Positions 6,890-17,627 of a stretch of 36,278 nucleotides of DNA are shown piece after piece. How positions within the stretch are numbered: the first letter of the stretch is position 1; each line of letters begins with the position of its first letter. The DNA is from Zygnema cylindricum (lineage: Eukaryota; Streptophyta; Zygnematophyceae; Zygnematales; Zygnemataceae): positions 1 through 36,278 of the forward strand of contig JBBHKE010000280.1 of assembly GCA_037447655.1 (NCBI GenBank). The letters run 5' to 3'. The notes below the pieces were generated by a model that saw only the letters and a program-made list of their open reading frames with translations, was not told where the DNA came from and made no database searches. The translations under genes were made by a program, and so were the position numbers.

Positions 6890-9149
6890 GCTTATGAGAG
6901 CTATGAGGCACATGAGGTGTGAAACTTATAAGGCTTGTGAGGCTTGTGAGGCTTATAATGCTTGTGAGGCTTGTGAGGCTTGCGAGGCTTATGAGGCTTA
7001 TAAGGCTTGTCAAGATTGTGAGGCTTGTGAGGCTAATGAGGTTTATGAGGCTTATCAGGCTTGTGGGGCTTGTGAGGCTTGTGAGGCTTGTGAGGCTTAT
7101 GAGGCTTGTGAGGCTTGTGAGGCTTGTGAGGCTTATGAGGCTTATGAGGCTTGTGAGGCTTGTAAGGCTTATGAGGCCTTTGAGGCATATAAGGCCTATA
7201 AGGCTTGTGAGGTTTGTGAGGCTTTTATGGCCTATGAGGCTTGTGAGGCTTATAAGGCTTGTAAGGCTTGTGGGGCTTGTAAAGTTTGGGAGGCATGTGA
7301 GGCTTGTGAGGCTTATGAGTCTTATGATGCTTATGAGGCTTATAAGGCTTGTGAGGATTATGAGGCTTGTGAGGCTTATGAGGCTTATGAGGCTTGTGAG
7401 GCTTATGGGGCTTGTGAGGTCTGGGAGGCATGTGAGGTTTGTGACGCTTGTGATGCTTATGAGGCTTGTGATGCTTATTAGGCTTATAAGGCATATGAGG
7501 CTTATGAGGCTTATGAGGATTAGGAGGATTATGAGGCTTATGAGGATTATGATGCTTGTGGGGCTTGTGAGGCTTGTGAGTTTTATGAGGCTTGTGGGGC
7601 TTATGGGCTTGTGAGGCTTTTTAGGCTTATGAGGCTTATGAGGCTTGTGAGGCTTATGAGGCTTATGAGGCTAATGAGGCTAATGAGGATTATGAGGCTT
7701 ATGCGGCTTATGAGGCTTGTGAGTCTTATGAGGTATATAAGGCTTGTGAGGCTTATGAGGCACGTGAGGTGTGAAGCTTATGATGCTTCTTAGGCTTGTG
7801 AGGCTTATGATGCCTGTGAGGCTTGTGATGCTTGCGAGGCTTATGAGGCTTATGAGGCTTGTGAAGATTATTAGGCTTGTGAGGCTAATGAGGCTTATGA
7901 GGCTTGTGAGTCGTGTGACGCTTATGAGGTTTCGAGGCTTGTGGGGCTTATTAGTCTTGTGAGGCGTCTGAGGCTTTTGAGGCTTATGAGGCATGTGATG
8001 CTTATGAGGCTTATGAGGCTTATGAGGATTATGAGGCTTATGAGGCTTATGAGGCTTCTGAGTCTTATGAGGCATATGAGGCTTGTGAGGCTTATGGGGT
8101 TTATGAGGCTTTTGAGGCTTGTGAGGCTTATGAGGCTTGTGAGGCTAATGAGGCTTATTTGGCTTATGAGGTTGTGAGGCTTGTGAGGCTTATGAAGCTT
8201 TTGAGGCTTGTGAGGTTTGTGAGGCTAGTGAGGCTTCTAAGGCTTCTAAGGCTTGTGAGGCTTAGGAGGCTTATGAGGCTTATGAGGCTTGTGAAGATTA
8301 TGAGGCTTGTGAGGCCAATGAGGCATATGAGTCTTATGAGGCTTGTGAAGCTTTTGAGGCTTGTTAGGCTTGTTAGGCATATAAGGCTTGTGAGGCTTCT
8401 GAGGCCCATGAGGCTCGTTACGATCGTGAGGCTTTTGAAGCTTTTGAGGATTATGAGGATTGTGAGGCTTGTGAGGCTTCTGAGGCTTCTATGGCTTGTG
8501 GGGCTTATGAGGCTTGTGAGGCTTATGAGGCTTATGAGGCTTATGTGGCTTGTGAGGCTTATGAGGCTTATGAGGCTTATGAGGCTTGTGAGGCTCGTGA
8601 GGCTTTTAAGGCCTATGAGGCTTGTGAGGCTTATAAGGCTTGTGAGTTTTGTGAGGTTTGTGAGGTTTAAAAGGCTTGTGAGGCTTGTGAGGCTTGTGAG
8701 GCTTGTGAGCCTTATGAGGCTAATGATGCTTATCAGGCTTATAAGGCTTCTTAGGATTATGAGGCTTGTGAGGCTTGTGAGGCTTATGAGGATTGTGAGG
8801 CTTATGGGGCTTGTTAGGTTTAAGAGGCATGTGAGGCTTGTGATTCTTATGAGGCTTGTGATGCTTATTAGGCTTATGACACTTATGATGTTTTTGATGC
8901 TTATGAGGATTATGAGGATTATGAGGCTTATGAGGCTTATGAGGCTTGTGGGGCTTATGAGGCTTGTGAGTTTTATGAGGCTTGTGGGGCTTATGAGGCT
9001 TGTGAGGCGTGTGAGGCTTCTAACGCTTATACGGCTTATGCGGATTATGAGGCTTATGTCGCTTATGAGGCGTGTGAGGCTTCTAACGCTTATACGGCTT
9101 ATGCGGATTATGAGGCTTATGCGGCTTATGAGGCTTGTGAGTCTTATGA

Positions 9150-9290
9150 GGCATATTAGGCTTGTGAGACTTATGAGGCACGTGAGGTGTGAAGCTTATG
9201 AGGCTTCTGAGGCTTGTGAGGCTTATGATGCCTGTGAGGCTTGTGAGGCTTGCGAGGCTTATGAGGCTTATGAGGCTTGTGAAGATTGTT
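9150..9290 (+). repeat. Higher-order block marked by GCACGTGAGGTGTGAAGCTTATGA
   Basis: A variant string (GTCTTATGA-GCATATTAGGCTTGTGAGACTTATGAGGCACGTGAGGTGTGAAGC, followed by TGATGCCTGTGAGG and a GAAGATTGT unit) recurs, sometimes edited, near 6905, 7761, 9177, 9391, 11508 and 15341. Sharing of several rare variants in one order cannot come from independent mutation of 9-mers; it shows that multi-unit segments were copied. Confidence 0.75.
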
Positions 9291-10759
9291 AGGCTTGTGA
9301 GGCTAATGAGGCTTATGAGGCTTATGAGGTTTGTGAGGTTTATGAGGCTTGTGAGTCTTATGAAGCATATTAGGCTTGTGAGACTTATGAGGCACGTGAG
9401 GTGTGAAGCTTATGAGGTTTGTGAGGCATGTGAGGCTTATGATGTCGGTGAGGCTTGTGAGGCTTGCGAGGCTTATGAGGCTTATGAGGCTTGAGAAGAT
9501 TGTGAGGCTTATGAGACTAATGAGGCTAATGAGGCTTATGAGGCTCCTGAGGCTTGTGAGGCTTCTGAGGCTTGTGAGGCTTCTGAGGCTTATGAGGCTT
9601 GTGAGGCTTGTGAGGCTTGTGAGGCTTGTGAGGCTTGTGGGCTTATGAGGCTTCTGAGGCATATGAGGCTTGTTAGGCTTGTGAGGCTTATGGGGTTTAT
9701 GAGGCTTCTGAGGCTTGTGAGGCTTATGAAGCTTGTGAGGCTAATGAGGCTTGTGAGGCTTGTTAGGTTTGTGAGTCTTTTAGGCTTATAAGGCTTGCGA
9801 GGCTTGTGAGGCTTGTAAACCTTGTGAGAATTATGCGGCTTGTGAGGAATTTGAGGTTTGTGAGGCTCGTGAGGCTTGTGAGGCTTATGAGGCTTGTGAT
9901 GATTATGATTCTTTTGAGGCTTGTGGGGCTTATGAGGCTTGTGAGGTTTATGAGGCTTATGAGGCTTGTGAGGCTTATGAGGCTTATGCCTTTGAGTACT
10001 TTGAGGCATGTGGGACTTATGATGCTTATGAGGCTTATGAGGCTTGTGGGGCTTGTGAGGCTTATGAGGCATATGAGGCTTGTGAGGCTTATGAGGCATA
10101 TGAGGCTTGTGAGGCTTCTTAGGCTTTTGAGTCTTAGGAAGCTTAGGAGGCTGATGAGGCTCGTGAGGCTTATGAATCTTATATGGCTTGTGGGGCTTAT
10201 GATGCTTCTGAGGCTTATAAGGCTTATGAGGCTTATGAGGCATGTGAGGCTGGTGAGGCTTATGAGGCTTGTGAGGCTTGTGAGGCTTGTAATGCTTATG
10301 AGGCTTGTGAGGCTTATGAGGCTTATGAGGCTTGTGAGGCTTGTGAGGCTTGTAAGGCTTATGAGGCTTGTGAGGCTTGTGAGGCTTATGAGGCTTATGA
10401 GGCTTCTGAGGCTTATGAGGCATGTGAGGTTGGTGAGGCTTGTGAGGCTTGTGAGGCTTGTGAGGATTGTAATGCTTATGAGGCTTGTGAGGCTTGTGAG
10501 GCTTATGAGGCTTGTGAGGCTTGTGAGGCTTGTAAGGCTTATGAGGCTTTTGAGGCTTGTCAGGCTATGAGGCTTATGAGGCTTTTGAGGCTTGTGAGGC
10601 TTGTGAGGCTTATGATGCCTGTGAGGCTTGTGAGGCTTGCCAAGCTTATGAGGCTTATGAGGCTTGAGAAGATTGTGAGGTTTATGAGGCTTGTGAGGCT
10701 TGTGAGGCTTGTTAGGTTTGTGAGTCTTATGAGGCTTGTGAGGCTTGTGAGGCTTGTGA

Positions 10760-10945
10760 GGCTTATGAAGTTTCTAAGGCTTGTGGGGCTTGAGAGGCTT
10801 ATAAGTCTTATGAGGCTTGTGGGGCTTATGAAGCTTGTGAGGCGTGTGAGGCTTGTGAGGCCTATGAGGCTTGTGATACTTATGAGGCTAGTGAGGCTTA
10901 TGAGGCTTTTGAGGCATATGAGGCTTGTGAGGCTTGTGAGGCTTA
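10760..10945 (+). repeat. Near-identical ~185-bp block, copy 1 (partner 14395-14575)
   Basis: The block starting GAAGTTTCTAAGGCTTGTGGGGCTTGAGAGG and running through GAGGCGTGTGAGG, GATACTTATGAGGCTAGTGAGG and GAGGCATATGAGG is repeated with very few differences at 14395-14575, about 3.6 kb away. Confidence 0.8.
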
Positions 10946-13900
10946 TGGGGTTTATGAGGCTTTTGAGGCTTGTGAGGCTTATGAAGCTCTTAAGGCTAAT
11001 GAGGCTTCTTAGACTTATAAGGCTTGCGAGGCTTGTGAGGCTTGTAAAGCTTGTGAGACTTATGCGGCTTGTGAGGACTTTGAGGTTTGTGAGGCTCGTG
11101 AGGCTTGTGAGGCTTATGAGGCTTGTGAGGCTTTTGAGGCTTATGGGGTTTGTGAGGCTTATGATGCGTATGAGGCTTATAAGGCTTGTGAGGATTATGA
11201 GGCTTGTGAGGCTTGTGAGGCTTATGAGGCTTGTGAGGCTTATTGGGCTTGTGAGGTTTGGGAGGCATGTGAGGCTTGTGAGGCTTGTGATGCTTATCAG
11301 GCTTGTGATGCTTATTAGGCATATGATGCTTATGAGGCTTGTGGGGCTTGTGAGGCTTGTGAGTTTTATGAGGCTTGTGGGGCTTATGAGGCTTGTGAGG
11401 CGTGTGAGGCATTTAAGGCTTATAAAGCTTTTGCGGATTATAAAGCTTATGCGGCTTATGAGGCTTGTGAGTCTTATGAGTCATATTAGGCTTGTGAGAC
11501 TTATGAGGCACGTGAGGTGTGAAGCTTATGAGGCTTCTGAGGCTTGTGAGGCTTATGATGCCTGTGAGGCTTGTGAGGCTTGCGAGGCTTATGAGGCTTA
11601 TGAGGCTTGAGAAGATTGTGAGGCTTATGAGGCTAATGAGGCTTATGAGGCTTGTGAGGCTTGTGAGGCTTGTTAGGCTTTTGTGGCTTATAAGTTTTGT
11701 GAGGCATATAAAGCTTATGAGGCTTATGAGGCTTATGAGGCTTACGAGGCTTGTGAGGCTTGCTAGGCTTGTGAGGTTTTTGAGGCTGTGAGGCTTGTGA
11801 GGCTTGTGAGGGTTGTGAAGGTTATGTGGACTACGAGGCTTATGAGGCTTGTGTGGCTTGCGTGGCTTATGAGGCTTATGTGGCTTGTGAGGCTTATGAG
11901 GCTTATGAGGCTTTGAGGTATGCGGGGCTTATGAGGCCTATGAGGCTTATAATGCTTATGAGGGTTGTGAGGCTTATGAGGCTTATGAGGCTTGTGAGGC
12001 TTGTGATGTCTGTAAGGTTTATGATGATTGTGAGGTTTGTGAGGCTTGTGAGGCTTGTGATGCTTGGGAGGCTTAAAAAGCTTGGGAAGCTTGGGAGGTT
12101 TGGGAGGCTTGTGAGGCTTGGGACCCTTCGGAAGCTTGGTAGGCTTGGGAGGCTTGTGAGGCTAAAGAGGCTTATGGGGCCTATGAGGCTTATGAGGCTT
12201 GTGAGGATTATGTGGCTTGTGAGACTTGTGATGCTTGTGAGGCTTATGAGGCATATGAGGCTTATGAAGTTTAGGAGGCTTGTGAGGATTGAGAGGCTTG
12301 TGAGGCTTGTGAGGCTTGGGAGGCTTACGAGTCTTGCGAGGCTTGCGAGGCTTATGAGGCTATGAGGCTTGTGAGGCTTTTGTGGAATATGAGGCTTATG
12401 AGGATTTTGAGGCTTGTGTGGCTTTTGTGGCTTATGAGCCTTATAAGGCTTGTGAGGCTTATGAGGCTTGTGAGGCTTGTGAGGCTTGTGAGGCTTCTTA
12501 CGCTTATGTGGATTATGAGGCTAATGAGGCTTTCAGGCTTGTGTGGCTTTTGTGGCTTATGATGCTTGTGAGGCATATAAAGCTTATGAGGCTTAAGAGG
12601 CTTATGAGGCTTGCGAGGCTTGTGAGGCATATAAAGCTTATGAGGCTTAAGAGGCTTATGAGGCTTTTGAGGCTTGTGAGGCTTGTGAGGCTTGTGAGGT
12701 TTTTGAGGCTGTGAGGCTTGTGAGGCTTGTGAGGCTTGTGAAGTTTATGTGGATTACGAGGCTTATAATGCTTGTGTGGCTTGCGTGGCTTATGAGGCTT
12801 ATGAGGCTTGTGAGGCTTATGATGCTTATGAGGCTTTGAGGTATGCGAGTCTTATGAGGCGTGTGAGGCTTATAAGGCTTATGAGGGTTGTGAGGCTTAT
12901 GAGGCTTTTGAGGCTTGTAAGGCTTATAGGCTTATGAGGCTTGTGAGGCTTTTGAGGCTTGTGAGGCTTGTTAGGTTAGGCTTATTTGCTTGTGAGGCTT
13001 ATGTGGCATGTGAGGCTTGTGAAACTTGTTAGGCTTGTGAGGTTTATGAGGCCTATGCGGCTTGTGAGGCTTATGCGGCTCGTGAGGCGTGAAGCTTATG
13101 AGGCTTGTGAGGCTTGTGAGGCTTATTTGGCTTGTGAGGCTTATGAGGCTTGTGAGGCTTGTGAGGCTTGTGAGGCATATGAGGCTTGTGATACTTATGA
13201 GGCTTTTGAGGCTTATGAGGCTTGTGAGGCATATGAGGCTTGTGAGGCTTGTGAGGTTTATGGGGTTTATGAGGCTTATGAGGCTTGTCAGGATTATGAG
13301 GCTTCTGAGGCTAATGAGGCTTATTAGGCTTATGAGGCTCGCGAGGCTTGTGAGGCTTATAAAGCTTGTGTGTCTTATGCAGCTTGTGAGGACTGTGAGG
13401 TTTGTGAGGCTCGTGAGGCTTATGAGGCTTTTGAGGCTTGTGAGGCTTCTGAGGCTTCTCAAGCTTGTGAGGCTTATGAGGCCTGTGATGTTTATGATTC
13501 TTTTGAGGCTTGTGGGGCTTATGAGGCTTGTGAGGCTTATGAGGCTTATGAGGCTTATGAGGCTTGTGATGCTTATGAGGCTTAAGCTTTTGAGGACTTT
13601 GAGGCATGTGGGGCTTATGAGGCTTATGAGGCTTATGAGGCTTGTGAGGCTTGTGAGGCTTGTGAGGCTTATAAGGCATATGAGGCTTGTGAGGCTTGTT
13701 AGGCTTATGAGTCTTAGGAAGCTTAGGAGGCGGATGAGGCTTTTGAGGCTTATGAGGCTTGTGAGGCATGTGAGGCTTGTGAGGCTTCTGAGGCTTGTGA
13801 GGCTTATGAGGCTTGTGAGGCGTAAGAGGCTTGTGATGATAATGAATCTTATATGGCTTGTGGGGCTTATGAGGCTTATGAGGCTTATGAGGCTTATGAG

Positions 13901-14394
13901 GCTTATGAGGCATGTGGGGCTTGTGAGGCTTGTGAGGCTTGTGAGGCTTGTGATGCTTATGAGGCTTGTGAGGCTTGTGAGGCTTATGAGGCTTGTGAGG
14001 CTTATGAGGCTTATGAGGCTTATAGGCTTATGAGGCTTATAAGGCTTAGGAGGCTTATGAGGCTTATGAGGCTTGTGAGGCTTATGATGCTTGTGAGGCT
14101 TGTGAGGCTTGTGAGGCTTTTATGGCCTATGAGGCTTGTGAGGCTTATAAGGCCTGTGAGGCTTGTGGGGCTTGTAAGGTTTGGGAGGCTAGTGAGGCTT
14201 GTAAGGCTTGTGTGGATTATGAGGCTTATGATGCGTATGAGGCTTATAAGGCTTGTGAGGATTATGATGCTTGTGAGGCTTGTGAGGCTTATGAGGCTTG
14301 TGAGGCTTATTGGGCTTGTGAGGCTTGTGAGGCTTGTGAGGCTTGTGAGGTTTGTGAGGCTTATGAGGCTTGTGAGGCTTGTGAGGCTTGTGAG

Positions 14395-14575
14395 GCTTAT
14401 GAAGTTTCTAAGGCTTGTGGGGCTTGAGAGGCTTATGAGTCTTATGAGGCTTGTGGGGCTTATGAAGCTTGTGAGGCGTGTGAGGCTTGTGAGGCCTATG
14501 AGGCTTGTGATACTTATGAGGCTAGTGAGGCTTATGAGGCTTCTGAGGCATATGAGGCTTGTGAGGCTTGTGAGG
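14395..14575 (+). repeat. Near-identical ~185-bp block, copy 2 (partner 10760-10945)
   Basis: Same ordered variants as copy 1; similarity stops at about 14575, exactly where the 9-bp register becomes disordered. Confidence 0.8.
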
Positions 14576-14890
14576 TGCGATTTGTGAGCTTGTGGGCTTG
14601 CAGGGTGAGTAAGGCTTATAACTTATATGAGGAGGCTTATGAGCTTAGAGGCTTTTGAGGCTTATAAAAGGCTTTTTGAGACTGTGAAGCTTTTTACGAG
14701 GCTTTTATGAGGGGCTTGTAAGAACATGAGGCTTGTGAGACTTAGTAGGGATTTTTGAGCTTTTGAGGCTTATAGAGTTGTGAGGCTTTTGAGGCTTATG
14801 AGGCTTTTGAGGCTTTTGAGGCTTATGAGGGCTATGAGGCTTGTGAGGATTATAAGGCTTATGAGCTTATGAGGCTTATTATTCTTATGA
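14575..14890 (+). repeat. Disordered, indel-rich zone of the minisatellite
   Basis: Here the 9-bp phase is broken again and again (for example GTGCGATTTGTGAGCTTGTGGGCTTGCAGGG, AAAAGGCTTTTTGAGACTG, GAGGGGCTTGTAAGAACATG). Elsewhere single-base indels are rare. It may be an old edge caught inside by later expansion, or a poorly assembled join. Confidence 0.6.
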
Positions 14891-17408
14891 GGTATATAAG
14901 GCTTGTGAGGCTTATGAGGCATGTGAGGTATGAGGCTTATGAGGCTTCTGAGGCTTATGAGGCTTATTTTGCTAGTGAGGCTTGTGAGGCTTGTGTGGCT
15001 TGTGTGGCTTATGAGGCTTATGATGCTTAAGAGGCTTATAAGGCTTGTGAGGATTATGAGGCTTGTGAGGCTTGTGAGGCTTATGAGGCTTGTGAGGCTT
15101 ATGGGGCTTGTGAGGTTTGGGAGGCATGTGAGGCTTGTGAGGCTTGTGATGCTTATGAGGCTGGTGATGCTTATTAGGCATATAAGGCTTATGAGGCTTG
15201 TGGGGCTTGTGAGGCTTGTGAATTTTAGGAGGCTTGTGGGGCTTATGAGGCTTATGAGGCTTATGGGGATTATAAGGCTTATGTGGCTTATGAGGCTTGT
15301 GAGTCTTATGAAGCATATTATGTTTGTGAGACTTGTGTTGCACGTGAGGTGTGAAGCTTATGAGGCTTCTGAGGCTTGTGAGGCTTATGATGCCTGTGAG
15401 GCTTGTGAGGCTTGCGAGGCTTATGAGGCTTATGAGGCTTGAGAAGATTGTGAGGCTTATGAGGCTAATGAGGCTTATGAGGCTTGTGAGGTGAGGCTTG
15501 TTAGGCTTGTGAGTCTTATTAGGCATGTGAGGATTGTGAGGCTTGTGAGGCTTGTGAGGCTTGGGAGGCTTACGAGTCTTACGAGGCTTGCGAGGCTTGT
15601 GAGGCTTATGAAGCTATGAGGCTTGTGAGGCTTTTGTGGATTATGAGGCTTATGAGGCTTTTGAGGCTTGTGTGGCTTATGAGGCTTGTGAGGCTTGTGA
15701 GGCTTCTTAGGCTTATGTGGATTATGAGGATTATGAGGCTTTGAGGCTAATGTGTCTTTTGTGGCTTATAAGTTTTGTGAGGCATATAAAGCTTATGAGG
15801 CTTATGAGGCTTATGAGGCTTACGAGGCTTGTGAGGCTTGCTAGGCTTGTGAGGTTTTTGAGGCTGTGAGGCTTGTGAGGCTTGTGAGGCTTGTAAAGCT
15901 TTTTAGGCTTAGGCAACTAATGAGGCTTATGAGGTTTGTGAGGCTAGTGAGGCTTCTAAGGCTTGTGAGGCTTGTGAGGCTTGTGAGGCTTGTGAGGCTT
16001 GTGAGGCTTATGAGGCTTGTGAGGCTCGTGAGGCTTCTAAAGCTTGTGAGGCTTATGAGGCTTGTGATGTTTATGATTCTTTTGAGGCTTGTGGGGTTTA
16101 TGAGGCTGCTGAGGCTTATGAAGCTTATGATGCTTGTGAGGCTTATGAGGCTTATGAAGCATATGAGTCTTGTGAGGCTTGTGAGGCTTGTGAGGCTTAT
16201 GAGTCCTAGGACGCTTAGGAGGCATATGAGGCTTATGAGGCTCATGAGGCTTATGAGGCCTATGAGGCTACTAAGGCTTATGAGGCATATGAGGCTTGGG
16301 AGGCTTGAGAGGCTTGTGAGGCTTGGAGGCTTATGATGCTTGTGATGATTATGATTCTTATAAGGCTTGTGGGACTTATGAGGCTTTTGAGGCTTATGAG
16401 GCTTATGAGGCTTGTGAGTTTTGTGAGGCTTATGAGGTTTATGAGGCTTATGAGGTTTGCGAGGCTTATGAGGTTTGTGAGGCTTGTGAGACTTATGAGG
16501 CTTATGAGGCATGTGAGGCTTATGAGGCTTCTGAGGCTTTTGGGGCTTATGAGGCTATAAGGCTTGTGAGGCTTATGTGGATTATGAGGCTTATGAGGCT
16601 TGTGTGGCTATGGTGGCTAATGAGTCTTATGAGGCTTGTGAGGCTTATGAGGCTTCTGAGGTTTATGTGGATTATGAGGCTCATTAGGCTTTAAGGCTTG
16701 TGTGGCTTTTGTTGCTTATGATGCATGTGAGGCATATAAGGTTTATGAGGCTTATGAGGCTTATGAGGCTTGCGAGGCTTTTGAGGCTTTTGAGGCTTGT
16801 GAGGCTAGTGAGACTTAAGTGGATTATGAGGCTTATGAAACTTATGAGGCTTGTGTGGCTTGTGTGGCTTATGAGGCTTATGAGGCTTGTGAGGCTTATG
16901 AAGCTTGTGATGCTTGTGAGACTTGTTAGGCTTGTGAGGCTTATGAGGCTTGTTAGGCTTGTGAGGCCTTTGAGGCTCGTGGGGATCGTGAGGCTTTTGA
17001 GGCTTGTGAGGCTTATGAGGCTTGTGAGGCTTGTGGGGCTTGTAAGGCTCTTGAGGCTTGTGAGGTTCGTGAGGCTTTTGAGGCTTGTGAGGCTTTTAAG
17101 GCTTGTGAGGCTTGTGAGACATAGAAGGCTTGTGAGGCTTATGAGGCTTGTGATGCTTATGAGTCTTTTTAGGCTTGTGGGGCTTGTGAGGCTTATAAGG
17201 CTTGAGAGGCTTCTTAGGCTTATTTGGCTTGTGAGGCTTGTGAGGGTAATGAGGCTTATGAGGCTTATGAGGCTTGTTAGGCTTGTGAGGCTTATGAAGT
17301 TTATGATTATTGTGAGGCTTGTGAAGCTTATTAGGCTTGTAAGGCTTATGAGGCCTATGAGGCTTGTGAGGCTTATAAGGCTCGTGAAGCGTGAAGCTTT
17401 TGAGGCTG

Positions 17409-17428
17409 TAATCGGGTCGGTGCCCCAA
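17409..17428 (-). repeat. Possible ~20-bp remnant of the block A 3' LTR
   Basis: Directly after the polypurine tract the minus strand reads TTGGGGCACCGACCC, then becomes minisatellite at about 17408. A short start GGGGCxCC is shared with the candidate 5' LTR of block B (TGTGGGGCGCC). The match is short and could be chance. Confidence 0.35.
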
Positions 17429-17442
17429 TTTCCCCCCCTTTT
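17429..17442 (-). promoter_or_regulatory. Polypurine tract of block A
   Basis: The minus strand reads AAAAGGGGGGGAAA about 190 bp after the end of the pol frame, where a gypsy element has its plus-strand primer. The LTR should follow directly but is cut. Confidence 0.75.
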
Positions 17443-17627
17443 AGTCAGCCGTGACTAAGAAAAAGAAATAATTACCCTCCCAATTCACAATTCCCGCAGA
17501 ACCATGGACTAGGGGATGGAGAGCGTGATTCCCACGAGGAGGGGAGACAAGGTGGATGCAAACACTGACCACACTGATTGCAGACCAAGATGTCGTGCTG
17601 AGGGGAGGACAAGTTGCATGATGAAGA
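17443..17627 (-). other. 3' untranslated region of block A between pol stop and polypurine tract
   Basis: No domain is recognised. The open frames on either strand here are short and overlap the end of pol. Confidence 0.5.

Larger units (their letters stand above)
6890..17408 (+). repeat. Main body of the 9-bp minisatellite (GAGGCTTRT)n
   Basis: About 10.5 kb is made almost wholly of 9-mers GAGGCTTAT and GAGGCTTGT with point variants (GAGGCTTTT, GAGGCTTCT, GAGGCATAT, GATGCTTAT, GTGGATTAT). A 9-bp unit equals three codons, so frames stay open: plus-strand frames read Met/Val-Arg-Leu and Glu-Ala-Tyr/Cys, minus-strand frames read Lys-Pro-His and Ser-Leu-Ile/Thr. One frame per strand carries the stop (TGA or TAA). 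The many long open frames here are therefore by-products of the unit and I do not call them genes. The plus strand is strongly G+T-rich, with about one C per unit. Longer blocks recur inside the array, so it grew partly by duplication of multi-unit segments. Confidence 0.97.

Noticed and set aside
5709-17408. CRISPR array
   Set aside because: Repeat units are 9 bp with no unique spacers and no cas genes; this is a minisatellite.
5709-17408. Telomeric repeat or classical G-quadruplex array
   Set aside because: The unit has only one GG per 9 bases and does not match TTTAGGG-type telomere repeats; at most weak two-tetrad structures are possible.
6894-17458. Dozens of long open frames on both strands with Arg-Leu, Glu-Ala, Lys-Pro-His or Ser-Leu repeats
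   Set aside because: They follow directly from a 9-bp (three-codon) tandem unit without stops in four frames. No start context, domain or composition change supports a gene.
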